Positions 1 to 10,242 of a DNA stretch of 64,000 nt are shown here, piece after piece. Made by a program: the position numbers and the translations under genes. The notes below the pieces were generated by a model, which worked only from the letters and a program-made list of their open reading frames with translations, ran no database searches and was not told where the DNA came from. Every line of letters starts with the position of its first letter. Position 1 is the first letter of the stretch. The stretch spans positions 1,101,501 through 1,165,500 of the forward strand of contig JAJTWR010000299.1 in the NCBI GenBank assembly GCA_021613335.1, given 5' to 3'. This DNA comes from Whitmania pigra. Lineage: Eukaryota > Annelida > Clitellata > Hirudinida > Haemopidae.

Positions 1-137
1 CTATTAATAAATGCAATAAAGAGTTAAAGGTCTATTAAAAACCTATTAATATGCATATATGCTGATGAAGCATTTACCACTTATAGGTAACCAAAGCAAT
101 TTTAACTTCACTAACCAAAATTCTGATCTCCCTTCAA
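1..137. repeat. Left copy of a ~138-bp direct repeat
   Basis: Nearly identical to 14,362-14,500, with about five to seven differences. The copy includes the last ~20 bp of exon 2 of the gene at 111-1,585 and the donor beyond it. See the finding on the 14.2-kb flanked block. Confidence 0.9.
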
Positions 138-1585
138 TTCTTCCGCTTCATCGGACACTTCGGACTTGCTCTCCTCAACGGCATCCGACCTCTTTTCATG
201 AACTTCGTTGGCCTCTTTCAAAATATCTGGTTTCTTTTTCTGAGGTTCGGCATCCACAGGAATTCCTTTGTTCTCAGGTACTTGTGAAATTTTGATTTCC
301 TCCTGAGCCAAAGATCTCAAATCATTGGCTGGTGTAGTGGCATGCATAACTTCAGGCAAAGATTCTTAAAAATAATTAGATCATTCACATACATTGCATT
401 GTCTTCAGGTTGAGCGTTAGGAATTTGAATTTACTTTTTTTATGTTTGAAATATCTAAATTATCAAACCATTAGCAATAGGAGTGGGTATGGCTGGCTTG
501 ATAGGCTGGGGAGGAATTATGGTCTTGGCGGGCAGATTTCTGGAAGCACTGGCAGATCTCATCTCATCCTCAAGTTGCTTTGTCAGAGCAGCTAATTTCT
601 GCTCAGCATCAGATGGTGTAGCCCTGTGCGTGATTATAGGGATTGAAATTCCTCTTGGCCTCACTGAAACTTGAACTGGCAATGGAGGCTGTTGAGAATT
701 CTTGTTGTCAGCATTTTTAGATACAAGGTTTATGGGTATCTTGTACACCACCGATGGCTTTGAAGGTTTGTTTGACTTTGAATCACGACCTTCAATCTTG
801 ATCGGTATATTGTGGACCTGGGATTTCTGGTTGCCATCTCTCATAACAGTCACTTTGGATACGTGGAGGTTTTCAGGATTACTGGCCGATCTCAACTTGG
901 AGTCAAAAAATGAGGGTGGTGCATGCTCATTAAACCTGTCAAACAATGACAGTCTGGTTCCCCCCTCGCCAAACAATGGCGATGAAATTAAAAACGATCG
1001 CTGACCAAAAGGTGATACGGCTCGAAGAGAGGGGAATTTAGTTTCCAGCACCGAAACATTGCTGGCAGAATTACTCCTTGGTGAAGACAATGTCCTCGTG
1101 GTAGTGGTGGTGCCACCTGGTGAAGCATTTACCACAACACTTTCGGTACTTTGAGACCGAGGATGATGGATGACAACATGGTACGGACCTCCACCATGTC
1201 TTTCAGAATGAGTTGGCAGAGGAGGTGGGTTAATAACAAGTCTTGTACCTTCTGAATCTTTGCTGACTGGAGAATCACTAGATGAAGTAATACTAAACCC
1301 TGAAGGTCCAAACTTTTGTTGATGTTGCCTCAGCAAAGATTTAAGTCTTGCTGAGTTGTCAAAGAGACTGATTGGATCAGTCAGGTCACTAAAACTTGAG
1401 GGCAAAGAAGATCCCCTGGGAGATATTGATCTCAGGCTGTCGCCAGTACCAGAAGGACCTGCCTGTCGTTTCATTTCGACATTCACAATCCCACCTTCGG
1501 GGCGTCTCGTAATGTTGATATAGTTGACCGTAGGTGATTTTGATTCTTCGTGCATTTTCCAGCCTCCAGAACTATCTTTATCCAT
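111..1585 (-). CDS. Two-exon gene for a low-complexity, probably disordered protein; may continue beyond the left edge
   Basis: Exon 1 runs from the ATG at 1,585 down to 469 and is followed by a GT donor; the intron is 468-365. Exon 2 starts at 364 after a good AG and continues in frame to a stop at 111. The product is about 457 residues, rich in Ser, Pro, Asn and charged residues, with no signal peptide or membrane segment. The only recognisable piece is a short predicted helix (AEQKLAALTKQLEDEM) near residue 330, which resembles the helix just before the LIM domains of Ajuba/LIMD1/WTIP-type proteins. No LIM domain is in the window. The terminal codons of exon 2 overlap a perfect-looking donor (G|GTTAGT at 116-111, minus strand), so the stop could be read-through of an intron and further exons may lie left of position 1. 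Family assignment is a guess; the coding nature is well supported by the long open frame and matching splice phase. Confidence 0.65.
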
Positions 1586-2588
1586 GTTACTTTGTTACAA
1601 CTGTAAGAACTGTAACTCAATAGTTAAGTCGTTATTGCGACTTTGAATCTTATTTTCGATAGTTCGCAAATATTGTTAATAATTCTAGGAATCACCCTCT
1701 GGAAACAGATTTATTTTGTACATAACCGCATTAGTTATCAAGCGTTCGTCCAGTCACTAGAGTATATTCACAGTTCAAAATTTAATGTTTTTATACCAAA
1801 TAAACCACATTTATTTTTGAGACAGCACCGACACAACAGCTCGTACCTCGCTGCGCAACTCTGTTATAGCATCCCTACTTCTGCGGACCTGCTGTAACAG
1901 AAAACAAAACAATTCAAAAGTAAATCCTTGTATAAAAATAAATGACAATGAAATGATTTCAAACTCAATCCTATATAAATAAAAAAATTAAATACCAACA
2001 TGAAGCTTTCACAAATAATGCCTTTGATAGTAAAATGTAAAATGAATTGAAAACTTGCGAACTTTAAAAATTACAAGATGACCGATTCAAAACCTTACAA
2101 TTGGCACAATCACGTTTTAAAGATGCTCGTCTTACACAAATGATATAGTAAATCATATTTGATGAGTTAAACGTTCAGCTCACCGCTCCTCGAACACTAA
2201 AATTCTACTTTTATCCTTTTTCATTTGATTAAGCTCATTTTATCTTCATTGGACTAATATATTAATCAATCGCACAACTTTAATTAGATTAAAGTAAAAT
2301 TAAGACGAAAAAATACCATAGGAAAACAGTCAAGAATTTGGCAATGGAGCCAGGGACATGGGGGTTGGCAACTGAATTTTGGCAAGAATAAAATGAAAAG
2401 ATCATCTCCTCAAGTTCTGCAAAGGTTGGCCCCAACCCCCAACCCCCTTGGAAAAAAAGCTGAAATGACGCAAAAAGATCAAATTGCGCCCGTAATCTTT
2501 GGAATTATATTCGCATAACTGGAGGAGATGAAGATCATCTTTTCTTTGCGTTTCTTCATCTTCCCCCAATGACGTCCCTGTCTGTAGA
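1586..2588. other. Intergenic stretch, 5' side of the disordered-protein gene
   Basis: Contains the presumed promoter and 5' leader of the minus-strand gene ending at 1,585. I see no convincing second gene. Short frames here show no family resemblance, and the sequence from about 2,330 to 2,588 is the pre-insertion context of the MITE at 2,589. Confidence 0.5.
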
Positions 2589-2955
2589 CAGTGGCGCAGC
2601 CAGCGAAAAATGCTGGAGGGGGGCTCAAGTTTAGAAAACGGACGAAAGCCCGACGCAGTGGAAAAATTTTCTAAACTGTTCAAATCAAAACTACCAATTA
2701 TAATTAATAAAGAATTAAAGATAGAACAGATTATTATTATTATGAGTTTAACTATCTTCTGTCTGCAGTCTTATTTTGTATCTTTAATAATTTATAAATG
2801 AGTTTGACTATCTTCTGTCTCAAAGTTTCAAACCAGTTAAATCCCCTTACCCCCACCAAAAAAAAAACTCATCGGATTTGGACAAATTGCAGGGTCTCTC
2901 TTATTAGGCCTGGGCAAGCCCCCCCCCCCCCCCCCCCCCCCTAGATACGCCACTG
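2589..2955. mobile_element. hAT-type MITE with 8-bp target duplication
   Basis: Starts CAGTGGCGCAGCC and ends ATACGCCACTG, so the tips are inverted repeats of each other. It is flanked on both sides by the identical octamer TCTGTAGA (2,581-2,588 and 2,956-2,963). An 8-bp duplication with a CAGTGG tip is typical of hAT non-autonomous elements. It carries a run of 23 cytosines at 2,919-2,941 and no transposase. Confidence 0.9.
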
Positions 2956-3025
2956 TCTGTAGATAATCTGGAAGATGCACCTCTTTTAAGGGCAGGCTGG
3001 CATTAGAGCGTCCGGTGCTTATTTA

Positions 3026-3678
3026 CAGAGATGGGTTCTAACTATTTAAAAAAATAAAAAATGATAAAAAAGCAGTTAGTAACTATTTTTTAACTACTTT
3101 TTATATAAGTAGTTAGTAACTACTCCTTAACTACTTGCAAGAAATGGCGGTAGTAAGTAAAATGGTGATAAGCAAAAGTTGAAATCTTTATTTGTTTGAT
3201 TATAGTCCGTTGCATGACTAAGATGATTTGGACTAAAAGTTAAAATCAAAGAAACCAAGCTTATAAAGTGATGTACCAAATTGAAAATTGAAATTTTTTT
3301 TTTGTTCATTTTATTTTAAAATGTTATTAAAAGCAATTAACTACTAGTAGTTAACTACTACTTTTTTATATATGTGTATATATATGTAGTTAATAACTAC
3401 TTTAAATTAGTTAACTACTAGTAGTTAGTAGTTAACTAATTTAAAGTAGTTATTAACTACTTTTTTAAAAGTAACTACTAGTAGTTAACTAATTTAAAGT
3501 AGTTATTAACTACTTTTTTAAAAGTAACTACTAGTAGTTACTTTTTAAGAAGAAGTTATTAACTACTAGCAGTCAACTAATTTAATAACTTAAAAAAAAT
3601 ACTTTTTAAAAAGTAATTATTAACCACTTCTTAACTACTAGTAGTCAACTACTTATAGTTAGTAATTACCCATCTCTG
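3026..3678. mobile_element. hAT-like MITE built of palindromic AGTAGTTAACTACT units
   Basis: Tips are CAGAGATGGGT at the left and ACCCATCTCTG at the right. Flanking octamers CTTATTTA (3,018-3,025) and CTTATTTG (3,679-3,686) differ at one base, consistent with an aged 8-bp target duplication. The interior, especially 3,340-3,660, is a dense mixture of AGTAGTTAACTA and TTTAAAGTAGTTATT units in both orientations and could fold extensively. No coding sequence. Confidence 0.85.
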
Positions 3679-3705
3679 CTTATTTGCATTTTAGTCAGAT
3701 TCATA

Positions 3706-4453
3706 ATACATATCGTTTCTTTTAAATAACTAAAACTAATAAACAAGTGGAAGTCATCTTAGTTATGCAACGGACCTTAACCAAATAAATAAATAAATAA
3801 ATGGCAATAGCCCCTCATCGGTTATTTCGATCCTCAGAACTAATCGCCGACTTTGAAGTGAAAACGCCGACTTCCCATTTTGAAGTGAAACCGCCAAATT
3901 CCCACGGGTTGGGGTTTTGAGTATTTATCTATAAAATTGTAGAAATAATTTTGTTAATTGTTCTCAAGTGTAATAATAAGTTAGGTGATGATGATTATTA
4001 TAAAATAAAACTTTTTTTTATCATACTTAATTTTTTTTTAAATAGCCTAATAATGACCATCACAAGCAGTGTGGTCACTATTCGGGTCTTCAACAAATTC
4101 AATCGTTTAGTATTTTGCGGAATTGCACGGGTATCATCAATGATTGGCATATCGTTAACTTTCTTAAACTGAATCCGCAGATATCCGAAATTCATTGACA
4201 AACCCGCTCTCCTCAAAACTCTGTCGCGTCCTCTTTCCATAAACGTCGCTGGAACCCTTTTTCCTTCTTCTACAACCCTAGGTGTTATTTTTGATTCGCA
4301 CCTCACCTTCCTGCAATCATCTCACCTGGGCACATCCGTTCGCTACTATCCATCGGCACTTCTGCCCTTGAACATAGCCTCGTTCTCTCGCGTCTAGACC
4401 ATTGTAATTCCTTTATTTATGATACATCTGCCTTTAAAATACATTTCTTACAA
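3706..4453 (+). repeat. Left copy of a LINE-derived inverted repeat (arm A)
   Basis: Reverse-complement match to 11,396-12,139. The identity is high enough that a chance 73-codon open frame (3,951-4,172) recurs with an identical translation at 11,670-11,891 on the minus strand. The right part (about 4,280-4,450) is a decayed reverse-transcriptase C-terminal segment of a CR1/Jockey-like LINE, with a recognisable SRLDHCN-type motif and frame breaks. The left part holds an ATAAATAAATAA run and no coding signal. Confidence 0.85.
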
Positions 4454-4639
4454 CCAGTGATGGGCAAATCCTCAAATCGAATCTCAATGGTCAAATCTCA
4501 AATCATTTGTAAAATGATTCAAATCTATATAGAATCTCAAAATTCCAAATCAAATCCCAAATGCCCAAATCCAAAATCCAAAATCGAATCAAATCTTCCA
4601 AAATTTACTGCTGCCGTAGCTTCTCAAATTTATCAAATA
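4454..4639. mobile_element. Possible partial hAT-like element with AAATC simple repeats
   Basis: Begins CAGTGATGGGCAAATC, a hAT-like tip, exactly where arm A stops matching its partner, then runs into degenerate AAATC/CAAAT units. I cannot find the opposite tip, so this is a truncated element or only a low-complexity insertion. Confidence 0.45.
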
Positions 4640-4930
4640 AAATAATTGTAGAAATAATTTCGTTAATTGTTCTCTAACTGTGTTGTGGAGCACTCAAAAG
4701 TTCTTTCGACGGGTGAAGTGGCTTCGAGATGAAATTTTTGGATCGTCAATAATTGTGTAAATTACTGACACACAACAGAAAGTATTTCAATTGAGAATTT
4801 ACTGAGCAATCGAGGGGCCGGAGCGAGTTGAGAAAGCTGACCACTGGAGTGATGAGAGAATCCAATGATTGCAGGGCTGTAGCAATGTGTGTGCTATGCG
4901 ATGACCGAATGAACTACTGAACGATTCATG
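4640..4930 (-). repeat. Left copy of LINE inverted repeat (arm B), 3' part of the RNase H LINE
   Basis: Reverse-complement match to 10,663-10,945. It is continuous with the coding end of the RNase H-type LINE to its right, so it is that element's terminal coding and 3' region. It shares the tail motif TTGTAGAAATAATT with arm A at about 3,935. Confidence 0.8.
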
Positions 4931-5424
4931 TTTTAAGAGAAACAGGTGTTGGTTCAGAGCACATTTTCCAACTCGGAGTCTGGAAATAAAGACCTCCTTT
5001 TTCATTGAGGCACATTGGAACTTGCTCTTAGTCGACACAAGTTTCTCTATGGTCTTGTAATGCTGGCTTCGCGGGTCTTCGTCCCATCTGGCTTGCCACT
5101 GTTGGATGATGTTGCGGGCCACGGACCTTTTGACATCCTTGACAGACGCTGGGATCCAGCGGTCTATCTGATCCCGTGCAGATGCTTTTGCCAGAGCATC
5201 GGCCTTCTTATTGCCAGGGATTCCAACGTGAGCAGGAACCCAGAACTTTTTCTGCCGCTCTTCTGGATATCTGAAATTAGAAACTGGGTTTTCTTAATGT
5301 CAGTAGCATCATTATTGCAATCCTTTAGTGCCTCTAAAGCACTAAGCGAATCGCTCAGAACAACTATATCGAAGGTCTCCCCCTGATAGGAGTCCTTCAC
5401 GTGAATCAGACAGTCCTCAATGGC
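4799..5424 (-). pseudogene. LINE ORF2 fragment: RNase H C-terminal half, interrupted
   Basis: Minus-strand frames encode a ribonuclease H segment with the ...VVLSDSLSALEAL... active-site strand (about 5,360-5,310). Downstream text matches the post-RNase H tail of I/R1-like non-LTR retrotransposons, including a GNKKADALAKA motif near 5,215-5,180. The reading continues across the LTR element to 8,044-8,400, so the two pieces are halves of one element split by insertion. Frame breaks within the piece make it non-functional. Confidence 0.85.
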
Positions 5425-5577
5425 TGTGACATATGTCTATGTTTATATTTTGTTCGATTAGAGATTTTTTGTTAGGCGTGTGCATGTGGTCGCCATCTTG
5501 TGTTCTGAACGGTTTTGATTAGCTGTTATTGACATTGTGATTAAACCGTCAAAGACTGAAATAACGAAAACGTTACA
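5425..5577 (+). repeat. 5' LTR of an LTR retrotransposon
   Basis: 153 bp, begins TGTGACATATG and ends CGTTACA (TG...CA). It is immediately followed by TGGCGCAGTCG, a tRNA-type primer-binding site that overlaps the gag start. The partner LTR starts at 7,380 with only a few mismatches in the shared stretch. Confidence 0.92.
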
Positions 5578-6152
5578 TGGCGCAGTCGACGAAAGATTCT
5601 ATTTTCAATAGATCTTATACTCTTCGATTCGATACGGCGAACCTCGCCGAAGAATGGCGATTGTTTATTCAAATATTCAATATACATTTGACGGCCTCGG
5701 ACTCTCTGGACAAGCCTGAGAGCATCAAGATAGCCATGCTCCTCAGCTACTTAGGACCTGATGCTTTTCCAATCTTCAACGCATTCACGTTTGACAAAAA
5801 CTCGGATGCTAACAATTTGGAAAAAGTGATCAAGAAGTTTGAAGCATATTGCACGCCGAAGTTAAACTCGATCACGGAGAGGGTCGCTTTTTGGCAGTTA
5901 TCACAGCTGCCGGATGAACCGATTGACGCATTTGTTACCAAACTGAAGAACCAAGCAAAGTCATGTGAGTTCGGAGACCAAGTGGAGTCTATGATGAGAG
6001 ACAGGATCGTACTCGGATGTGCGGATCGCTCGCTCCTTGAAAGATTCCTTCAAGACGACAAACTCTCGAAAGAGCAGTTAGCATCTGCAGAGCATCGAAG
6101 TCATGCAAAGCCCAGGTTAAGAGTATTACTGGCGACGACTCAGCGGTGCTAG
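5577..6152 (+). pseudogene. Retrotransposon gag-like ORF
   Basis: About 191 residues starting at the LTR/primer-site junction. It resembles the gag of K02A2.6-like Gypsy elements: a helical region with a WRLF segment near the start and the ...FWQLSQLPDEPIDAFV... stretch in the middle. The last ~15 codons are out of register with the family: a one-base indel near 6,105-6,113 puts the zinc-knuckle part in another frame (next feature). This looks like a mutation, not programmed frameshifting, as no slippery heptamer is obvious. Confidence 0.8.
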
Positions 6153-7321
6153 CTATAAAGTGCGCAAAACCACTCACCACCAATCTCCAAGCATTGGATG
6201 TAAAGCAGTGTGGAAACTGTGGAGGAAAGCATCCACCAAGGAAGTGCCCAGCGTACGGCAAGCAGTGCTTGTCCTGCGGCAAACAGAACCATTACGCCAG
6301 ATGTTGTAGAAATACCAAGACGACGCCAAGACAGAGATCCACATATCGTTCGAGACAGAGTCCATCTCCTGTCCATGAAGTGCAATCATTTTTCGTGTCA
6401 ATGTGCAAGCTTGGAAATGTTCAACAAACATCGTGGTGGAAAGAACTCCTCGTGGGTAAAACCAAGCTTAGGTGCAAATTAGACACAGGTGCAGAGGTGA
6501 ACATTTTATCACAAAATGTTCTCAGACACATGAAAGATCGTCCACCTCTTCGCACTACAAAAGCTGTACTCACTTCATTTAGTAACGACAAGGTAAACCC
6601 AGCGGGATTGGTCACCATTCTCATCCAACATCGTGGAAGAAGTATTCCGACCGATTTTTTCGTGGTCAACCGCCAAGTACCTACAATCTTGGGCCTGCCA
6701 AGTTGTCTGGAGCTGAACCTGATAAGCAGGATTGACAGCGTGACACAGATGGCATCAAAAAAGGCTCATGAAGGAAGAACAGACGCTCATATAGGTCTTC
6801 TGCAATACCGTACCTCTCCAATCACTGGAAGTACCTTCAGTCCAGCCCAGCTTCTTATGAGTAGAGCTCTTCGAATTAAACTGCCAGCTTCTAAGTCTCT
6901 GCTGATGCCCCAAGCGCTTAATGGCCAGAAACAACTAAAAAACTTGCAGAAAAAGCAGAAGATGTACTACGACAGAGGAGCTCGTAGCCTACCAGAACTG
7001 CAGCCAGGAGAAACAGTTAGAATACGTCATCAAGGCCAGTGGATTCTAGGACAAGTGGACAACAAGCATGACGCCCCTCGATCGTACATCGTGACTACAG
7101 AGTCGGGTGGAAAACTCAGGAGAAATCGGCGTCATCTCATAGCCACAGAGGAATCTCCTCCAGTCATTTCAGTTCAAACGGACGAGCCCATAGAGGTCAA
7201 TGAAAACAACCAAGAACCGACTGAAGCACCTTCAGTACACCCCACTGATTCTACTATGACTGAATACCGGACTAGGTCAGGAAGGATCTCCAAACCTCCA
7301 GTCCGTTTTGCAGATCTCTGA
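6146..7321 (+). pseudogene. Retrotransposon zinc-knuckle/protease ORF fused to integrase C-terminus
   Basis: A 391-codon open frame. Residues ~20-60 carry two CCHC-type zinc knuckles (CGNCGGKHPPRKC; CLSCGKQNHYARC). Around residue 110 is an aspartic protease signature (LDTGAEVNIL). After the protease the frame jumps to the distal part of an integrase (from about 6,750), with the RTSPITG...SPAQLLM segment and the post-core region that ends Gypsy pol proteins. The whole reverse transcriptase, RNase H and integrase catalytic core are absent, yet the deletion keeps the frame. The ATG-less beginning fits the indel described for gag. Confidence 0.85.
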
Positions 7322-7379
7322 AGGAAGGAGTTCCATCATCATCAGATCAATGAAGTGACACTAGTTGTATAAGGGGAGA

Positions 7380-8038
7380 TGTGACATATGTCTATGTTTA
7401 TATTTTGTTCGATTAGAGATCTTTTGTTAGGCGTGTGCATGTGGTCGCCACCTTGTGTTCTGAACTGTTTTGATTAGCTGTTATTGACATTGTAATTAAA
7501 CCGTTAAAGACCCAATCAATTGAGATCTGAATTTTCCCGTACCACCTTCAAAAAATTCTCCATATGTTGCAAAGGTCCACTCTTGTTCTCCTCTCTGCCG
7601 TCGTCCCTTGTTTCTCTAAACAGTTCCTCACTATTTAAATCCCATCTTAAAAAACACATTCTATCCACCTGTTGAACCTGTTATCCACATTTCCACCTTA
7701 TCATTCATTTTATTATCCTGGTTTTTTCCTCGTTGATTACATCGCTTATTCATTATTCCGATTATTCATCGTCTCTCAGTTGTTGCCATTAATTTTCACC
7801 TGTCGTTACCATTAGAAATTTATATATATGCAAAGACCCTTTCAAACGCCCCTTTAAATTTGTCAAATTGAAACAACCTATCCCCTAGACGGGAATTAAT
7901 TCCCTTGGGATAGTTCATTAATGAATTTGTGAATCTTTTTTTTGGTGTGATTTTTTTTTGGCTATTTGAATATAGTTTTTTGAAAATAAACGAATTCAAA
8001 CCTGAAAAAAAAAAGACTGAAATAACGAAAACGTTACA
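7380..8038 (+). repeat. 3' LTR, split by a LINE insertion
   Basis: 7,380-7,511 matches the first 132 bp of the 5' LTR and 8,012-8,038 matches its end (…GACTGAAATAACG…TTACA). The hexamer AAAGAC occurs on both sides of the insert (7,506-7,511 and 8,012-8,017) as a target-site duplication. Confidence 0.92.
7512..8011 (+). mobile_element. 5'-truncated LINE inside the 3' LTR
   Basis: Begins in the last part of an ORF2 whose translation around 7,600-7,670 has the SSLFKSHLKKHIL type ending common to CR1/Jockey-like LINEs. It continues into about 330 bp of 3' UTR and ends in a poly-A tail of ten bases at 8,005-8,014. A target-site duplication of AAAGAC flanks it. This is a classic truncated target-primed insertion and the youngest layer of the nest. 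Confidence 0.88.
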
Positions 8039-8043
8039 ATGGC

Positions 8044-8400
8044 TGCTAGTTCGACAGAACTTATTGACTTGATGTCCTGAGGCTTAAGTTCACATTTTTC
8101 TTCGAGATGTGGATCTCTATTCCTGCCTTGTTGTCCGTCGTCTTCGAGGCATCCTTATAACAAAGGAGACTTCCCTGGAGATCCCATATCTTCTCCATTG
8201 CTACCAGCTTCCTCAGAGGGTCGTCGGATGCGAAGGAGAGATTCGAGGTGTCAATCACCGGTTTCCTCAGTCTCCAAGGAGAAAATGTGGGAGTTTCCTC
8301 TTCGATAGCTCCTAGGATGTCTGCCGGAAGGAGAGACTCGACTTTCTCGTACGGGGTTGTCTCCCTTCGTTTCTTCATCTTGAAGTGGAGCCTAGCTTGA
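8044..8400 (-). pseudogene. LINE ORF2 fragment upstream half (reverse transcriptase C-terminus to start of RNase H)
   Basis: The minus-strand frame at 8,378-8,061 encodes a segment ending in ...YKDASKTTDNKAGIEI..., the beginning of an RNase H domain (YTDGSK-like). The continuation across the LTR target duplication falls in the middle of the RNase H ELAAI helix, matching 5,424-4,799. Together with that feature it is one LINE broken by the LTR element. Confidence 0.85.
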
Positions 8401-8451
8401 GACTTAGACTTTTTGCCGTCTGAAATGAAGTATTTAGAATGAATCAGTTAA

Positions 8452-8765
8452 ATCTAATTTCGAGCAACAGTATTCCCAACATTTATAGAGACATCTGGAG
8501 ACATCTCGATAAGCCTCAAAACATTTAACATAGATTTGCAAACATTTGTGACATTTAAAATTTATTTATTTATTGGCGTTATTAATGTTATTTTTTAGAT
8601 AACTTAATATTATTTTTAAAGTACTATGTTATTAATATGTATTGGAAAACACTTACTTTTAATCAATTTTAATCACTTTAGGTGGAGCTAACTTTGTTTA
8701 TTGGGTGGAGCTATTTCTCTTATTTTTCATCTCATTAAGGCTGTGTGCAGCTCGGACGGTTGTAC
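8452..8765. repeat. Left inverted repeat flanking the dsRNA-binding protein gene
   Basis: About 310 bp, reverse complement of 10,243-10,560 with scattered differences and a few small indels. The outer tip reads GAGCAACAGTATTCCCAAC; the inner tip reads TGTGTGCAGCTCGGACGGTT. No duplication of flanking sequence is clear at the outer ends. Confidence 0.9.
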
Positions 8766-9183
8766 CCATTTCTGCAAATTAGCAGTAGGAAACTTTTACT
8801 TCGAAAGGTGAACGGTTGAAGTTGTTAATTTGTTGGAAAATTACCCGTAGCTTATAAGTTTCGCATACTTAACGCAACTTAACTGAAAGGTTACATGTGA
8901 AAGTAAAACAAAAGCTATGCCTAAGGCAGCTTTTAAAGTTTTACAAATTTCCTCTTACAACTCGGAGATAATTTCAAAAATGCCTCCAACAAAAAATATT
9001 TCAAGTTCTTAATTTTTAATGTAATGCCTTTACAAACACATAGTTGTGTTTTAACTTTTAATTTTATTAACTGCAATGTTTAAAGTTATTTGATGTTTAA
9101 GTTTCTTGTTCAAAATTATGGTTAAAGCGTAGAGCCTATGCTCTGAATTATTAGTTATGAATCCATGATTCAGTTGCTCGACT

Positions 9184-10228
9184 ATGGCGAAAAACTATGA
9201 AAAGAACCCCATTTGTGAACTTTTTGATGTCGTTGATAAAGAACAACTACCACATCCACGTTTTGTCTTCTCATACGATAGTAAGATCAAGAAACACCAC
9301 TGCACAGTTCATCTGATAAAACTAAATGTGACAGGTTATTTAATCCCATTAGAGCTCTTCCCATTGACCTTGTAACTTTCAAAGGAGACTACTTTTAAAA
9401 ATTTAATAAAATTTGTACACTTTATACCATTTATTTCTTAACAATACTTTTATGTATCATAAATCTTAGTTATTGTTAAATAACTATCTTTTCACTGAAG
9501 AGCTAATCGCTTTTATAGCTTCAGGTGATTCAAAAAAAATTGCCAAAAAGCAAGCTTGCAAACAAATCTTGGAAAAATTAAGGGTTAGAAAATTGACTGA
9601 ATAGACATAAATAATTTATTGTGATAATTTATAGTATATTTGTCAGTACTGCTTTTACACCATAAAATTGATACTCTTGAAATAAGCTCCTGGTGCTTTC
9701 GACAGGACAATCCGAACAAGGCTCTAAAGAATAACATCAATCTGAGTTTACTGAAACCTAGTTACATCCCTGCAAAGTCCTACTTAAAAATGGTGGACGA
9801 TCTTGCTTGGCTGCACAAGTTTGATGTTTCTCATGTCGATGTGCAGTCAACAAAAGGCAATCAATTTCTTTTCATTTTAGAAACTTGTTTAAACTTTACT
9901 AGCTTTTTGCAACCTTTACCCTTGTGAAATAAGTGCTGTGCTTAAGGAATGGTGTTTTGTGGTGCCATATCAATGGAATTCTTCATTCTGAGAATTGTTT
10001 GAAACGTTGTGCTAAGCCATGAGCATTTTTAGAAGAATTTAGGCAGAATTTCACTTTTTGTGAATAACATGTTATTGTAATTTTTCTACAGGTTTACATC
10101 AGTGCCAACTGCAGATTTCCACTCACCCTGCCCTGGTTATCCTAGGAAGTGGAGTGACGAAAGACGAAGCCCTTGCTAAGGCCCTAACCAATGCAATATT
10201 TGAATTGAATGTTATGATGCGTCAATAA
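9184..10228 (+). CDS. TRBP/PACT/Loquacious-like dsRNA-binding protein, two dsRBDs, 165 aa
   Basis: Exons 9,184-9,334, 9,525-9,583, 9,706-9,856 and 10,092-10,228 join in frame to 165 codons plus stop. Domain 1 (residues ~5-70) has the dsRBD pattern: NPICELF at the start of helix 1, HPRFVFSY, then the basic helix SKKIAKKQACKQIL that grips the RNA. Domain 2 (~85-164) matches the third dsRBD of TRBP/PACT/Loqs, which binds Dicer rather than RNA: LAWLHKFDVSHVDV, then HQCQLQISTHP and a final helix. The usual first dsRBD is absent. Family members are Dicer partners in small-RNA loading, so a cytoplasmic RNAi role is expected by homology. Introns 1 and 2 are GT-AG; intron 3 must use a GC donor (AAAAG|GCAATC) to keep frame. 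The stop overlaps an AATAAA at 10,227. The gene sits between inverted repeats inside a transposon nest, so it may be a captured copy. Confidence 0.8.
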
Positions 10229-10242
10229 TAAAACAATGAAAC

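Larger units (their letters stand above)
5425..8038 (+). mobile_element. Internally deleted Gypsy-type LTR retrotransposon
   Basis: Layout: 5' LTR 5,425-5,577; gag; zinc knuckles and protease joined directly to an integrase C-terminal region; 3' LTR from 7,380. The identical 5-bp duplication ATGGC flanks it (5,420-5,424 and 8,039-8,043). Reverse transcriptase, RNase H and the integrase core are missing, so it is non-autonomous. The 3' LTR is itself split by a LINE at 7,512-8,011. The short, similar LTRs suggest a moderately recent insertion into the older RNase H LINE. Confidence 0.92.

Noticed and set aside
3951..4172. A 73-codon open frame whose identical translation recurs at 11,670-11,891
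   Set aside because: Both copies lie in the LINE-derived inverted repeat (arm A/A'). Identity reflects DNA duplication, and the peptide has no family features.
6100..6155. Gag/pol overlap considered as a programmed ribosomal frameshift
   Set aside because: No slippery heptamer, and the family text becomes continuous if a single base is treated as an indel, so mutation is the simpler explanation.
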